64,000 nucleotides of DNA. It comes from Gracilibacillus timonensis. Lineage in GTDB: Bacteria > Bacillota > Bacilli > Bacillales > Amphibacillaceae. Shown here piece by piece: positions 36,455-52,074 of the stretch. Every line of letters starts with the position of its first letter. Within the stretch, counting starts at the first letter, position 1. The translations under genes and the position numbers were made by a program. The DNA is taken from the NCBI RefSeq assembly GCF_900086715.1, contig NZ_FLKH01000012.1, forward strand, positions 496,001 to 560,000, in the 5' to 3' direction. The notes under the pieces were generated by a model. That model had not been told where the DNA came from and searched no databases. It saw only the letters and a program-made list of their open reading frames with translations.

Positions 36455-37417
36455 ATGACGAACATTCAAACGAAAATCAGAAAAGTTGCCATTATTGGTG
36501 CTGGTTTTGTCGGAACAAGCTATGCCTATGCATTACTTAATCAGGCAATCGTCAATGAGCTGGTGTTAATCGATTTAGATGAGGAAAAAGCAGATGGGGA
36601 AGCACGTGATTTAAACCATGGTTTACCTTTTGGAGAACCTATGAAAGTCAAAACAGGTGGTTATGAAGAATGTCATAATGCTGACTTAGTAGTGATTACA
36701 GCAGGAGCTAGTCAAAAACCGGGCGAAACTAGGCTGGATCTGGTAGCCAAAAATGCAAAGATCTTTAAAGGAATTGTGGAGCAAGTAATGGCCGCAGATT
36801 TTCAGGGGATTTTCTTAGTTGCTACCAATCCAGTAGATATCCTTACCCATGTGACAAAAGAGGTTTCTGGTTTACCGAAAAATCGTGTATTTGGTTCAGG
36901 TACAAGCTTGGATTCCGCAAGATTACAGTATCTTTTAAGCGAGCGATTAGAGGTGGATTCCCGTGATATCCATGCCTATATTATCGGAGAGCATGGTGAT
37001 TCTTCCTTGCCGGTATGGAGTCAGGCGAGAGTTGGCGGTGTGTCATTACAGTCCTATACCGGGATTACAGATATCGCGAATGACCCTGATATGATTGATC
37101 GGTTTGAAGGAGCACGAGATGCTGCCTACCATATCATTGATCGAAAAGGTGCTACCTATTATGGTATTGCCTTAGGATTATTACGTATAACCAAGGCTAT
37201 TTTTCAAAATGAGAATGCCGTGTTACCTCTCTCAGTGGAACTGGATGGAGAATATGGACAACAAGGCATTTACATCGGGGTTCCAGCCATATTGAATCGT
37301 CAAGGCATTCGTGAAGTGTTGGAATTAGAATTGTCAGAAACGGAACAACAACAATTTGCACAATCGGCCGCGATTATTCAGCAAATGAATGAAACAGCAC
37401 GGAAAGCTATTCAGTAA
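36455..37417 (+). CDS. ldh: L-lactate dehydrogenase
   Basis: NAD-dependent enzyme reducing pyruvate to lactate. NAD site GAGFVGTSYAYAL at residues 15-27, the substrate Arg in GETRLDLV, and the active His in IIGEHGDSSLPVW near 176-188. 320 residues; the sequence favours L-LDH over malate dehydrogenase (GASQKPGETR). No clear Rex operator was found upstream. AGGGGATGA precedes the ATG. Single-gene transcript with its own terminator. Confidence 0.94.
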   Translation: MTNIQTKIRKVAIIGAGFVGTSYAYALLNQAIVNELVLIDLDEEKADGEARDLNHGLPFGEPMKVKTGGYEECHNADLVVITAGASQKPGETRLDLVAKNAKIFKGIVEQVMAADFQGIFLVATNPVDILTHVTKEVSGLPKNRVFGSGTSLDSARLQYLLSERLEVDSRDIHAYIIGEHGDSSLPVWSQARVGGVSLQSYTGITDIANDPDMIDRFEGARDAAYHIIDRKGATYYGIALGLLRITKAIFQNENAVLPLSVELDGEYGQQGIYIGVPAILNRQGIREVLELELSETEQQQFAQSAAIIQQMNETARKAIQ

Positions 37418-37440
37418 ATAGAGATAATAGCGATATAAAA

Positions 37441-37473
37441 AACAAGCACACTTGACTCAAGTGTGCTTGTTTT
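37441..37473 (+). terminator. Terminator after ldh
   Basis: AACAAGCACACTTGA and TCAAGTGTGCTTGTT pair almost without a loop, followed by TTT. Confidence 0.92.
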
Positions 37474-37628
37474 TATTTAAAGATAAGAAAGTATAGAATT
37501 CTGAGTATGAAAGGATGTGGACCGATTTTGATCTTGAACGAATGGTGGTGCCGATAAGATGGATTATGTAAATTGGCAAGTCCATCTATTCCATGTAGTA
37601 AAGTTGATTGTTTGCCAGTGCTAGGAAA

Positions 37629-37751
37629 CGCTTCGGAAATAGGTTCCGCTTTCCGCGAGCTTGGCTCAGCCTCCTCGTCAGCAAAGATCGCTTCCTGCGG
37701 GGTCTTCACACTGCGCTTTTCTCGCAGGAGTCTCCACCTATTCCCTCCGCT
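37629..37751. repeat. Interspersed repeat, copy 1
   Basis: Begins CGGAAATAGGTTCCGCTTTC and ends GGAGTCTCCACCTATTCCCT plus CCGCT. The same ends appear in inverse order and opposite strand at 38000-38124. Repeats with an AGGTGGAGACTCC-like end are scattered in Bacillaceae genomes. Confidence 0.75.
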
Positions 37752-37999
37752 AGATTGGCGTACAACAATGGTTATCTCTGCAAGGAGAAAGCGTTCTAAG
37801 TACCTAGACACTGTTGTAGCAAAAGAAAAAAATCGTCAACTGATTCTTTGGCTGCGTAATGGATCACGGTACTAATATAAAAGTCATAACATAGGATCAA
37901 GCCGTTCTCAGAAATAGGTTATGCGGTTTTCTTATTGGCAGAAATATAGTGTCTGGAACGCTTCATCTTAGCAGTCATTCGATTGTAGTCCTGCTACCC

Positions 38000-38124
38000 A
38001 GCGGAGGAAATAGGTGGAGACTCCTATGGGACCAGGACGAGCTGAAGATCCACTAAAAAGTGCTCTTCTTTTTAGTTAGCTGAAGCCGGCCCCATGGAAA
38101 GCGGAACCTATTCCCGGAGCGCTT
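38000..38124. repeat. Interspersed repeat, copy 2 (inverted)
   Basis: Starts AGCGGAGGAAATAGGTGGAG and ends with GGAAAGCGGAACCTATTCCC. The ends are complements of the ends of copy 1 with one or two changes each, while the middle is diverged and contains its own hairpin (ACTAAAAAG/CTTTTTAGT). Confidence 0.75.
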
Positions 38125-38274
38125 GCTTTGCACAGATAAAACGGTCAAACTCATCACTAAGGAAAGTGGGCTACTTTACATAATCCATCTTATCGGCAGT
38201 TCAGTGGCTACTTTTAGTTATGCGTCAAGGACCGGGCGAATTTTGCCCGGTTTTTCTTATGTTCATGACGCGGC

Positions 38275-40032
38275 TTATTTATTGGTTAGCTTAAACTTGT
38301 TAACATAGCCGTCTAATTCTTCTGCTATGCGAGAAAGCTCATTGGAACTTTGCGCTACAACTTCCATCGAGGAGCTGGTTTGCTGGGATGAGGCAGCTGT
38401 TTCTTCCACTCCGGCAGCGGACTGCTCTGAAATAGCAGCAATGTCTTCAATGGACCGATTAAACTGCTGGCTACTATTGGTAATGCTATTTAAGTTGTTA
38501 GCTACTTGATTAATATTAGTAACCATTTCTGTCACCGATTGATTAATACGTTTAAACTTCTCGTCGGTAGCCTCCATTTGGTTAGTACCAGCTTCTACCT
38601 CATGATATCCATCTAGTAAGGAGGAGGCCACAGTACTGGATTCGTTCTGAACATTGGCAACAATTTTTGAAATGTTGTCAACGGAATCTGTTACTTGTTC
38701 TGCCAGCTTTCTTACTTCATCTGCTACCACAGCAAAGCCTTTGCCATGTTCGTCAGCTCGAGCGGCTTCAATCGCAGCATTTAAAGCGAGCAGGTTGGTT
38801 TGAGCCGCAATGTCTTTGACAACATAAACAAGCTTGGATATTTCTTTGGTTTGTGTATCCAATCCTTCCACTTTCTCCACTGCTTTATGTACGATTTGAT
38901 CAATTTTTTCCATTTGCTGTTTGGAAGCATGCATAAGCTCGTTGCCTTCATTGGTTAGCGTTAAGACGTTTTCTGAATGAGCTTGAATTTCTCTGCTCTG
39001 CTGATTCGCTTCTGCTAATTTTTTGGCGAAGTTTTGCATTTCGGAAGATAATCCACTAGCGCTGTCCGCTTGTTTTTCAGAACCAGTAGCTAGTTCTTCC
39101 ATTGTCATCGCAATTTGTTCGGAACTTGTCTTGACTTCACTGGATGATTGTGTTAATTCCTCACTTTGGTTGCTCATTTTTTCTGAGGCTGTTGCCACAT
39201 TGGCGATAAGAACATGTAACTGCTTTTGCATATGATTCATTGAATCGGCTAATTTTCCAACTTCATCATTGGATTTAACACTGGTTTTGTTGGTTGTGAG
39301 GTCACCGTTTGCTAATGCCTTCATTTGTTTGGAAATACGGTTAATTGGTGTGGCAATATTGTTAGCGAATAGCCAGGTAACAGCAATTCCGATGATTAGC
39401 GTGATACCAGCAATGATCAGAATGTTATTCAACAGATCATTAGCAGGTTGGTTAAAGTCCATCATATAAGTACCAGCCACTACGTTCCAGCCCCATACGG
39501 GATCTTTTTCTGTGTAAGAGACTTTCGGCTGAATGTTGTTATCATCATTGTTTAACGGCCAATGAAAATAGACAAATCCACCGCCATCATTGGCTGTGTT
39601 AATATGTTTTTGAGTTGACTTTACTCCATTTGGATCGACAGAATCCCAAGTGTTACTCCCTTCAGTGAATGGGTGAGCAATTTGAGTGCCTTCATCATCC
39701 AGAATAAACATATATCCATTTTCCCCAAGGTTAATATTGGAATTGATCGGTCGTGTCCCATCACTGCTTTGTTCACCTAGAATAGCCTGTTTCACTTTTT
39801 CTTGTGCCTCTTCTAACGTCAAATGCCCCTCTTCCACTTCTGCATTTAGCGCTTCAATAAGTTCGATGGTCAGAGCGACACTGTTTTTTAAGTTTGTTTC
39901 ACCTAGTTCGCTTAAACTATTGGCACTCTTCTGGTAACTAAAAATTCCCAACACCGTAATAGGAATAATAAGTAATAAAATAGAAACCGTGATTAATTTT
40001 GCCCTAATGGATCTTAATTGCATCATCTTCAT
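38275..40032 (-). CDS. Methyl-accepting chemotaxis protein with Cache domain
   Basis: 585-residue transmembrane chemoreceptor: TM1 ([20 protein letters not shown], about 13-32), an extracellular single-Cache ligand domain (with [20 protein letters not shown] near 100), TM2 ([19 protein letters not shown] near 205), HAMP, then the coiled-coil signalling domain with the invariant hairpin tip [20 protein letters not shown] near 405-424. Start at ATG 40032 has AAGGAGGA; an upstream frame to 40059 lacks one. The ligand is unknown. No adjacent chemotaxis genes. Confidence 0.92.
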   Translation of the reverse strand: MKMMQLRSIRAKLITVSILLLIIPITVLGIFSYQKSANSLSELGETNLKNSVALTIELIEALNAEVEEGHLTLEEAQEKVKQAILGEQSSDGTRPINSNINLGENGYMFILDDEGTQIAHPFTEGSNTWDSVDPNGVKSTQKHINTANDGGGFVYFHWPLNNDDNNIQPKVSYTEKDPVWGWNVVAGTYMMDFNQPANDLLNNILIIAGITLIIGIAVTWLFANNIATPINRISKQMKALANGDLTTNKTSVKSNDEVGKLADSMNHMQKQLHVLIANVATASEKMSNQSEELTQSSSEVKTSSEQIAMTMEELATGSEKQADSASGLSSEMQNFAKKLAEANQQSREIQAHSENVLTLTNEGNELMHASKQQMEKIDQIVHKAVEKVEGLDTQTKEISKLVYVVKDIAAQTNLLALNAAIEAARADEHGKGFAVVADEVRKLAEQVTDSVDNISKIVANVQNESSTVASSLLDGYHEVEAGTNQMEATDEKFKRINQSVTEMVTNINQVANNLNSITNSSQQFNRSIEDIAAISEQSAAGVEETAASSQQTSSSMEVVAQSSNELSRIAEELDGYVNKFKLTNK

Positions 40033-40347
40033 GATGTTCCTCCTTGTAGTAGCTATCATTTGTGACTGGCATCTGCCATTTTTACAATAAAAACTAAAAA
40101 AGTTATACTTATGTACTAGTCATAAGGTTGTTGTTATTATATCACACTCTCCAGTTCCATAGTAGATAAAATGTCGAATGAGGGTGTCTTTAAGGTCGGT
40201 TGTAAAGTATATGCTGATCATAGTTTCCCGTTTGGAGGCCATTCTGTGTAGGTGATCTATAAAAACAGAAGCATCTTATGGTAAAATAGAACGTAGGATT
40301 TTGATAAATAACCGATGAATGTTCCATCGACAAGGAGGGAAAAGAGA
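40033..40347. other. Divergent intergenic region, nothing firm
   Basis: The region between the chemoreceptor and the glutaredoxin-like gene is AT-rich. TAAAAT near 40280 could be a -10 for the rightward gene, but no good -35 is seen. A short minus-strand frame at 40190-40399 is not supported. Confidence 0.4.
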
Positions 40348-40608
40348 ATGAAGTTGCGTTTATATGGAAAAACAAACTGCAGCCTTTGTGATCAAGCAAA
40401 AGTAACCTTGGATATACTGCAGAACCATTATGCTTTTGAAATAGAAGAAATCGATATTTATACTGATGAAGAACTCTTGGAACAATACCATCTCCTTATC
40501 CCAGTGGTAACGTGCGAACAAGAGGTAATTGACAGTGGCATTATTGATTTGCAAACCGTAGAAGATTATCTAAAACAATCAGTAAACCCAAATAATATGA
40601 CAAAATAG
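40348..40608 (+). CDS. Glutaredoxin-like thiol-disulfide protein
   Basis: 86 residues with thioredoxin fold of the glutaredoxin family: KLRLYGKTNCSLCDQAKVTL with the CSLC redox pair at residues 11-14, and IPVV with a cis-proline near 52. Such a gene commonly precedes cggR in Bacillaceae. AAGGAGGGAAAAG before ATG 40348 fixes the start. Likely reduces protein or bacillithiol mixed disulfides; substrate unknown. Confidence 0.82.
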   Translation: MKLRLYGKTNCSLCDQAKVTLDILQNHYAFEIEEIDIYTDEELLEQYHLLIPVVTCEQEVIDSGIIDLQTVEDYLKQSVNPNNMTK

Positions 40609-40637
40609 TTGAGTGGATCGTCTATCTTTGATACAAT
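40609..40637 (+). promoter_or_regulatory. Promoter of the cggR-glycolysis operon
   Basis: TTGAGT, 17 bases, TACAAT, starting inside the last codons of the glutaredoxin-like gene. About 45 bases before the CggR operator. Confidence 0.7.
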
Positions 40638-40679
40638 CAAATGTAAGGAAGTTATTTGCAGATATTTTTTTATTCTTGG

Positions 40680-40716
40680 TGGGACGGAATGCGACTATGA
40701 GGGACAAAAATTACCC
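40680..40716 (+). promoter_or_regulatory. CggR operator
   Basis: TGGGACGGAATGCGACTATG followed by AGGGACAAAAATTACCC repeats the GGGAC half-element with about 21-base spacing, as in the known B. subtilis CggR operator, and is also downstream of the promoter. CggR bound here blocks transcription until fructose-1,6-bisphosphate rises. Confidence 0.82.
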
Positions 40717-40764
40717 GCAGAATATAAAAGTGCGTGAACAACCTTTAAAAGGAGCGTTTCCGGT

Positions 40765-42838
<2,074 letters not shown>

Positions 42839-42919
42839 GATAGAACCAACGGGAGGGGGATCAATCCTCCTCCCGTTTTCACATTTTTATAAATAAAGTC
42901 CTGAAGGAGGATCCTACCC

Positions 42920-44101
42920 ATGAACAAACAAACAATCGAAGACATTGATGTAAAGGGAAAAAAGGTATTCTGTCGTGTAGATTTTAATGTGCCAATGGAA
43001 GATGGCCAGGTCACAGATGATACACGAATCAAAGCAGCTTTACCAACTATTCTATATCTTTCCGAACAAGGAGCGAAGGTTATCTTGGCAAGCCACCTTG
43101 GCCGTCCAGGAGGAGAAGCAGTGGAAGAGTTGCGTATGGATGCCGTTGCCAAGCGTTTAAGTGACCTTAGTGGTAAGTCTGTGATTAAAACCGATCAAGT
43201 CTATGGCGAGGAAATAAACCAAGCAGTAGACCAGTTGGCAGATGGCGATTTACTTTTGATTGAAAATGTAAGGTTTGAACCAGGTGAAACCAAAAATGAT
43301 CCTGCTTTAGCAAAAGAGTTTGCCAGCCTTGCAGATTATTTCGTAAATGATGCCTTTGGAGCTGCTCACCGTGCCCATGCATCGACAACCGGGGTAGCAG
43401 AACATATTCCATCAGCAGCCGGCTTTTTATTAGAGAAAGAGCTTGAGGTATTAGGCAAAGCATTATCAGATCCTGAACGACCTTTCACAGCCATTATTGG
43501 CGGAGCAAAAGTAAAAGATAAAATCGGTGTCATCGACAACCTGTTAGATAAAGTGGACAACCTGATTATTGGCGGTGGTCTTGCTTATACGTTTGTCAAG
43601 GCATTAGGATATGAAATTGGACAATCCTTATTAGAAGAAGACAAGATCCAACTAGCCAAAGACTACATGGAAAAGGCAAAAGAGAAAGGCGTTAACTTTG
43701 TGCTTCCAGAGGATGTAGTCGTTGCAGATGATTTTTCGAATGATGCCCATACAGAAATTGTTACGATTGACAGTATCCCGGCAGATCTTGAGGCATTGGA
43801 TATTGGTCCGAAGACACGTGAAACATATGCTGACATTGTAAAAGATTCCAAGCTTGTGATTTGGAATGGTCCAATGGGCGTTTTTGAGTTGGAGACATTC
43901 GCAAATGGTACAAAAGCTGTGGCAGAAGCTCTTACTCAAACAGAAGGGTATACCGTTATCGGGGGTGGAGATTCAGCAGCAGCAGTCGAGAAATTCGGTT
44001 ATGCCAAGCAAATGGATCATATTTCAACAGGCGGTGGTGCCTCATTGGAATTTATGGAAGGTAAAGAATTGCCAGGTGTTAGTGTATTAACAGATAAGTA
44101 A
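42920..44101 (+). CDS. pgk: Phosphoglycerate kinase
   Basis: Two-domain kinase making ATP and 3-phosphoglycerate, 393 residues. Signature [15 protein letters not shown] near 17-31, ASHLGRPGG near 58, [15 protein letters not shown] near 194 and the C-terminal [13 protein letters not shown] near 347. Gap to gapA is 81 bases, possibly allowing transcript processing. Confidence 0.98.
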   Translation: MNKQTIEDIDVKGKKVFCRVDFNVPMEDGQVTDDTRIKAALPTILYLSEQGAKVILASHLGRPGGEAVEELRMDAVAKRLSDLSGKSVIKTDQVYGEEINQAVDQLADGDLLLIENVRFEPGETKNDPALAKEFASLADYFVNDAFGAAHRAHASTTGVAEHIPSAAGFLLEKELEVLGKALSDPERPFTAIIGGAKVKDKIGVIDNLLDKVDNLIIGGGLAYTFVKALGYEIGQSLLEEDKIQLAKDYMEKAKEKGVNFVLPEDVVVADDFSNDAHTEIVTIDSIPADLEALDIGPKTRETYADIVKDSKLVIWNGPMGVFELETFANGTKAVAEALTQTEGYTVIGGGDSAAAVEKFGYAKQMDHISTGGGASLEFMEGKELPGVSVLTDK

Positions 44102-46419
<2,318 letters not shown>

Positions 46420-46437
46420 CCAAAAAGGAGTAGATGA

Positions 46438-47727
<1,290 letters not shown>

Positions 47728-47737
47728 GTTGCTGATA

Positions 47738-47772
47738 AACTCCTGTATATTTAATATACGGGAGTTTTCTTT
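47738..47772 (+). terminator. Terminator of the glycolysis operon
   Basis: AACTCCTGTATATT and AATATACGGGAGTT (one G-T pair) with a short loop, followed by TTCTTT. Confidence 0.88.
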
Positions 47773-47822
47773 ACATACAGTACGGGATCCTGTACTGTTA
47801 ATCTACTGAGGAGGGGAGAAAT

Positions 47823-48137
47823 ATGCCTAAGGTTTATGGTTTAACGGTTGATGATCAAACACGTTGTCAACACTATCAGCAAGAGGAGGATATTGTTGCC
47901 CTTAAATGTAAAACATGTCAGCGTTATTATCCGTGTTTTTTATGTCATCAGGCCTGTTGCGACCACCCATTTGGTCGATGGAATAAAGAGGAGTTTGATC
48001 AATACGCTGTATTGTGCGGGAAGTGCAAAAGGGAACTAACCATCAACCAATATGTACATACGAAAAGTTGCCCTAATTGTCAAGCGCAATTTAATCCTAA
48101 CTGTTCCAAGCATTATCATGTGTATTTTAATGACTAA
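47823..48137 (+). CDS. CHY-type zinc-finger protein
   Basis: 104 residues dense in zinc ligands: RCQHYQQEEDIVALKC, CQRYYPCFLCHQACCDH, CGKCKREL and KSCPNCQAQFNPNCSKHYH. This is the CHY zinc-finger pattern with multiple zinc sites; the bacterial members have no established role. GAGGGGAG upstream of the ATG. It lies between the eno terminator and a repeat array. Confidence 0.85.
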   Translation: MPKVYGLTVDDQTRCQHYQQEEDIVALKCKTCQRYYPCFLCHQACCDHPFGRWNKEEFDQYAVLCGKCKRELTINQYVHTKSCPNCQAQFNPNCSKHYHVYFND

Positions 48138-48149
48138 TTTGCTCTCTCC

Positions 48150-48272
48150 AGTTCATAAGAAAAAATCTGGCGGACTGAGGAACGGAAATTGCGTTCCCCA
48201 GTCGTAAGAATGGATCTAACGGACAAAAAACGGCCGACTCACGAAGTTTTGTCGTAAGAAAGAATCTAACGG
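48150..48272. repeat. 51-bp repeat array, locus 2 left part
   Basis: Degenerate copies (GTCGTAAGAATGGATCTAAC GGACAAAAAACGG at 48203-48237 and a further one from 48251) directly before the IS. The array continues on the other side of the insertion. Several copies here have lost a base from TGTCCGT. Confidence 0.8.
48265..48272. repeat. Target-site duplication, left
   Basis: TCTAACGG, matching 49675-49682; eight bases is the usual duplication length of IS256-family elements. Confidence 0.85.
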
Positions 48273-48334
48273 AGTCAAGTCCATATTATTGTGTAAAATA
48301 CATTTACATGTTTTTATCCGGTTAGGGTATGGTG

Positions 48335-48380
48335 AATGTGTGGAGGAAGGAGGGGGTACCCCCTCCTTCCTCCACACATT
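48335..48380. other. Perfect 46-bp palindrome inside the IS
   Basis: Arms AATGTGTGGAGGAAGGAGGG (plus GG) and their exact complement meet at a central TA with no loop. It lies just downstream of the transposase stop. It may stop transcription from outside into the IS or terminate the transposase transcript, though no T-run follows on the minus strand. Confidence 0.9.
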
Positions 48381-48403
48381 TTCGCGCCGACGCTGGCGGG
48401 CTT

Positions 48404-49576
48404 TTAGGTACCTTTCAAGTATATTCGATTGCCTCGGTCTAATTGTTCTTCGATATCCATGAGGACGGCCCCAATTAACCGAAAAGCGGATTGAGTGTTA
48501 GGAAATATGCGAATCACTCGTTCTCTTCTTCGGACTTCTCCATTGATTCTTTCCACATTGTTGGTGGTCCGTAACTGCACGTGATAATCAACGGGTTCGT
48601 TCATAAATTGAACCGCATCATCAAATCCTTCTTCTAACAATTCTCCTACTTTCGTAAATCTTGGCTGATCTTCATACGCCTTCAAAAACTGATCTTTTAA
48701 CGCTCGCGCTTCCTCTACACTGCTCGCGTTAAATACACGTTTGATCCATCTCTTGGCCTCCTCTCTCCCTTTTTTCGGCAAGGTATCGAACAGATTCCGT
48801 TTGAAATGGACCGTGCAACGCTGCCAACTCGTACCAATGAACCGTTGTTGAATGGCTTGTTTTAACCCTTCATGGGCATCCGAAATAACCAGTTTGGGCG
48901 ACTGGAGACCTCTCGATTGTAAACTTTCCAAGAAACGGCTCCAGCTTTCCTTCGACTCGGCATGCTGAACTGTCATCCCGATGATTTCCCGTTTCTTTTC
49001 TTCGTTGACCCCTACCGCAATATACACCGCTTTAGAGACCACTTTATGATGCTCTCTTACCTTGATATACATGGCATCGGTATAGATATAGGGATAATAC
49101 TTCACATTCAACGGGCGATTGGCCCATTCCATGACCAGGGGATCCAATTTCTTGGTGATATTCGATACCATGGATTTAGACACCCCTTCTCCACAGAGCG
49201 CTTCCATGATATTGGTGACCTTTCGAGTAGATACCCCGTTCACCACCATTTCCAGCATCGATAAGACCAAGGATTGATCGGAGCGTGTATATTTTTCAAA
49301 CAAGGATGGGGAAAATTCCCCTTTCCTCGTTCGGGGAACATGTAATTTTAAGGTTCCCACAGGTACTTTATAATCGCGCTCATAGTAACCGTTGCGATAG
49401 TCCTTACGCCCTTCGGTTCTTTCGTAAGATGCTGCCTCTAGGTAGTCATCCCGTTCTTTCTCCATGAACGAATTCAGCACAATCACTAACGCTGATTTCA
49501 TCACATCTTCTAAATCCGATCCTAATACTTTTTCTTTTAATTCTTCAAAATTCAGTTTAAAATGGATATGGGTCAT
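48404..49576 (-). CDS. IS256-family transposase (DDE mutator type)
   Basis: 390 residues, full length. DDE residues can be placed in IYTDAMYIKV (near 168), LVISDAHEGLKQAI (near 233) and the C-terminal Glu in NNVERINGEVRRRERVIRIF (near 342). The N-terminal DNA-binding half has the family sequence YLEAASYERTEGRKDYRNG. Uninterrupted, with a ribosome site (AGGAGAAATG), so potentially active. Confidence 0.95.
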   Translation of the reverse strand: MTHIHFKLNFEELKEKVLGSDLEDVMKSALVIVLNSFMEKERDDYLEAASYERTEGRKDYRNGYYERDYKVPVGTLKLHVPRTRKGEFSPSLFEKYTRSDQSLVLSMLEMVVNGVSTRKVTNIMEALCGEGVSKSMVSNITKKLDPLVMEWANRPLNVKYYPYIYTDAMYIKVREHHKVVSKAVYIAVGVNEEKKREIIGMTVQHAESKESWSRFLESLQSRGLQSPKLVISDAHEGLKQAIQQRFIGTSWQRCTVHFKRNLFDTLPKKGREEAKRWIKRVFNASSVEEARALKDQFLKAYEDQPRFTKVGELLEEGFDDAVQFMNEPVDYHVQLRTTNNVERINGEVRRRERVIRIFPNTQSAFRLIGAVLMDIEEQLDRGNRIYLKGT

Positions 49577-49674
49577 CGTTCATTTCTCCTTTATAAGTTT
49601 TTAGTGGGATAAAAACATTATAACAGGAAATGAACGAGGCCTTTTCCTTTTTACACAATTATATGGGCTTAATC

Positions 49675-49875
49675 TCTAACGGACAAAAAACCGGCAAATC
49701 GCAAAGTTTTGTCCGTAAGAATGGATCTAACGGACAAAAAACCGGCAAATCGCAAAGTTTTGTCCGTAAGAAAGAATCTAACGGACAAAAAAGCAGCGAA
49801 TCATAAAGTTTTGTCCGTAAGAATGCATCTAACGGACAAAAAATCGGCAAATCATAGAATGTTGTCTATAAGAAC
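49675..49875. repeat. 51-bp repeat array, locus 2 right part
   Basis: Units TTGTCCGTAAGAA start at 49709, 49760 and 49811 (period 51), each followed by ATCTAACGGACAAAAAA and a CGGCAAATC-like segment. The first eight bases are the right target duplication of the IS. The last unit is degenerate. Lies between the IS and the ptsI terminator. Confidence 0.9.
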
Positions 49876-49908
49876 CAATTTCACGCTCTCTCTTCAGTTT
49901 TTTCATCA

Positions 49909-49944
49909 CAAAAAAACCAGGCCATCAGATGACCTAGTTTTTTG
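49909..49944 (-). terminator. Terminator after ptsI
   Basis: On the minus strand AAAAAACTAGGTCATC and GATGGCCTGGTTTTTT form a stem with two mismatches around a tiny loop, ending in T7. Confidence 0.85.
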
Positions 49945-49947
49945 CAA

Positions 49948-51663
49948 TTATTGATTTGTTTTTTCACGGACGAATGCTTCTACTTCATCTGCGGTACTCA
50001 TACTAAGTAGTTGATCCTTAAAGGAGGCAAGCTCCTGTTTGGATAAGTCTTTAATTTGTGTACGAGCAGGTAAGATAGAAGTTGCACTCATACTAAATTC
50101 ATCGAGACCCAAACCTAAGAGAATAGGGATAGCGATGGAATCGCCAGCCATTTCTCCACACATACCAGCCCATTTACCTTCTGCATGGGCCGCCTCAATC
50201 ACGTTATGAACGAGATTCAAGATAGCCGGGTGATATGGTTGATACAAGTAGCTAACCCGCTCATTCATGCGATCGGCTGCCAATGTGTATTGAATCAAAT
50301 CATTGGTTCCGATACTAAAGAAATCGACTTCTTTGGCGAATTGTCGAGCAATAACCGCTGTTGACGGAATTTCCACCATGATACCAATCTCGATATCATC
50401 TGAAACATCGATACCCTCTTCGGTTAACTTGTCTTTTTCTTCAAGTAAGATAGCCTTGGCCTGACGAAATTCATCAAGTGTTGCAATCATTGGGAACATA
50501 ATTTTTAAATTTCCATAGACACTGGCGCGCAGTAATGCACGTAGTTGAGTACGGAAAATATCATCGCGATCCAAACAGAGGCGGATAGCTCGATAACCCA
50601 AGAATGGATTCATTTCTTCTGGTAATTTTAGGTACGATAGCTCTTTATCTCCACCGATATCCAGCGTACGCACAACTACCGGTCCTTGTTTCATTTGCTC
50701 TAGGACAGATTTATAAGCTTCAAACTGCTCATCCTCTGTTGGGAGCTGATTTTTACCCATATATAAAAATTCGGTCCGGTATAAACCGACACCTTCACCA
50801 CCATTGTTTATTACACCGGCAACATCCTCTGGTGTACCAATGTTGGCAACTAGTTCAACGTGACTACCATCTTTCGATACAGTAGGTTCATCCTTGAGCT
50901 TTGCCCATTCACGCTTTTGTTCCTCGAATTCGGACTGTTTTTGCTTGTAGACAGCGATTTGTTCCTCATCTGGGTTAATGATCACTTCTCCATTAATACC
51001 GTCCACTATGACTATATCGCCCTCGTCTGCTTGGTTCGTTACATCTTTCGTTCCCACAACAGCAGGAATCTCCAATGAACGTGCCATAATGGCAGAGTGG
51101 GAGGTGCGGCCGCCGATATTAGTAGTAAAACCTTGCACAAACTGTTTGTTCAACTGGGCCGTATCAGAAGGTGTTAAATCTTCAGCAATTACAATAACCT
51201 CTTCATCGATAAGTGCTGGATCTGGAAAAGTCACCTTTAATAGATGAGCCATGACACGCTTTGTTACATCCTTAATGTCCGCAGCACGCTCTCTCATGTA
51301 TTCATTGTCCATGCTTTCAAACATTTGAATAAACGTTTGTGCTGTTTCATTTAAAGCAGTTTCCGCATTTACGTTGTCACTCTGAATCTTATCTTGTATA
51401 GGTTGAATCAATTCTGGATCACCAAGAACTAATAGGTGAGCAGAAAAAATCTCAGCATGCTCATCTCCAAGGGAAACACGAGCATTTTCTTTGATTTTTT
51501 CTAGCTCTGACTTAGAGATCTCCAATGCGTTGTTAAATCGTTCTATCTCTTGGGTGGGATTATCGATCTGTTTTTTGTCAAAAGATAGGTCAGGAATAGC
51601 AAGCTTATATGCTTTCGCAATTGCTATTCCATTGGATGCAGCTATACCAGTAAGTGGTGCCAT
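49948..51663 (-). CDS. ptsI: PTS enzyme I (phosphoenolpyruvate-protein phosphotransferase)
   Basis: 571-residue cytoplasmic enzyme that takes phosphate from PEP and gives it to HPr. Active His in [20 protein letters not shown] near 185-204; PEP-binding TIM barrel with [13 protein letters not shown] near 290 and the C-terminal CGEMAGD near 501. Seven bases after ptsH on the same strand, the standard ptsHI order. Confidence 0.97.
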   Translation of the reverse strand: MAPLTGIAASNGIAIAKAYKLAIPDLSFDKKQIDNPTQEIERFNNALEISKSELEKIKENARVSLGDEHAEIFSAHLLVLGDPELIQPIQDKIQSDNVNAETALNETAQTFIQMFESMDNEYMRERAADIKDVTKRVMAHLLKVTFPDPALIDEEVIVIAEDLTPSDTAQLNKQFVQGFTTNIGGRTSHSAIMARSLEIPAVVGTKDVTNQADEGDIVIVDGINGEVIINPDEEQIAVYKQKQSEFEEQKREWAKLKDEPTVSKDGSHVELVANIGTPEDVAGVINNGGEGVGLYRTEFLYMGKNQLPTEDEQFEAYKSVLEQMKQGPVVVRTLDIGGDKELSYLKLPEEMNPFLGYRAIRLCLDRDDIFRTQLRALLRASVYGNLKIMFPMIATLDEFRQAKAILLEEKDKLTEEGIDVSDDIEIGIMVEIPSTAVIARQFAKEVDFFSIGTNDLIQYTLAADRMNERVSYLYQPYHPAILNLVHNVIEAAHAEGKWAGMCGEMAGDSIAIPILLGLGLDEFSMSATSILPARTQIKDLSKQELASFKDQLLSMSTADEVEAFVREKTNQ

Positions 51664-51670
51664 TACAGCT

Positions 51671-51940
51671 TTACTCTCCTAGACCTTCGGATTTAATGAC
51701 ATCAATAATTGCGTTGATTGCTTCTTCTTCGTCAGAACCATCCGCTACAATTTTGATTTCCGCACCTTGTGGGATACCAAGAGACATAACACCCATAATA
51801 GATTTTAAGTTAATTGATTTTCCGTTGTACTCTAAGTTCATATCAGAAGAGAAGCTACCTGCTTTGTTTACGAGTACAGTTGCTGGACGTGCGTGTACAC
51901 CTGTTTCATCTGTAATTGTTACTGTTCTTTCTACTGCCAT
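51671..51940 (-). CDS. ptsH: Phosphocarrier protein HPr
   Basis: 89 residues. Carries both phosphorylation sites: the catalytic histidine in TGVHARPAT (H16 counting Met, His15 by convention) and the regulatory serine in [11 protein letters not shown] (Ser46). It passes phosphate to sugar-specific EII proteins, and as P-Ser-HPr it activates CcpA. Its paralogue Crh near 18.2 kb lacks the histidine. AGGAGG ribosome site. Confidence 0.97.
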   Translation of the reverse strand: MAVERTVTITDETGVHARPATVLVNKAGSFSSDMNLEYNGKSINLKSIMGVMSLGIPQGAEIKIVADGSDEEEAINAIIDVIKSEGLGE

Positions 51941-52045
51941 AGTAAAAAACCTCCTAAGTATTATTTGAATTGAAGTTAACTCTACAACCTAATTTTACCC
52001 TTGATCATGGTGTAATTTCAAGCAAAATATCAAGGTAACATGCTT

Positions 52046-52074
52046 ATTATAAAGATTGTCAGGTCTATTGACAA
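52046..52074 (-). promoter_or_regulatory. ptsHI promoter
   Basis: On the minus strand TTGTCA, 17 bases and TATAAT. The -35 overlaps the stop codon of the hydrolase gene upstream, and about 100 bases of leader separate it from ptsH. Confidence 0.75.

Larger units (their letters stand above)
37474..38274. other. 800-bp region without a gene, holding an inverted repeat pair
   Basis: No supported gene; the open frames here lie on repeat sequence. It holds the two inverted interspersed repeats listed separately and a hairpin at 38229-38259 (ACCGGGC/GCCCGGT followed by T5 on the plus strand). Confidence 0.6.
48273..49674 (-). mobile_element. IS256-family insertion sequence, 1402 bp, intact
   Basis: Bounded by 8-bp duplications TCTAACGG. 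The terminal inverted repeats read AGTCAAGTCCATATTATTGT at the left and GATTAAGCCCATATAATTGT at the right (minus strand), both continuing GTAAAA, like the ends of IS256 itself. One transposase gene fills most of it. Removing IS plus one duplication restores a regular 51-bp repeat unit, which shows the insertion site was within the array. Confidence 0.93.

Noticed and set aside
37473-37875. Open frames on both strands between ldh and the chemoreceptor gene
   Set aside because: They coincide with an interspersed repeat and lack ribosome sites.
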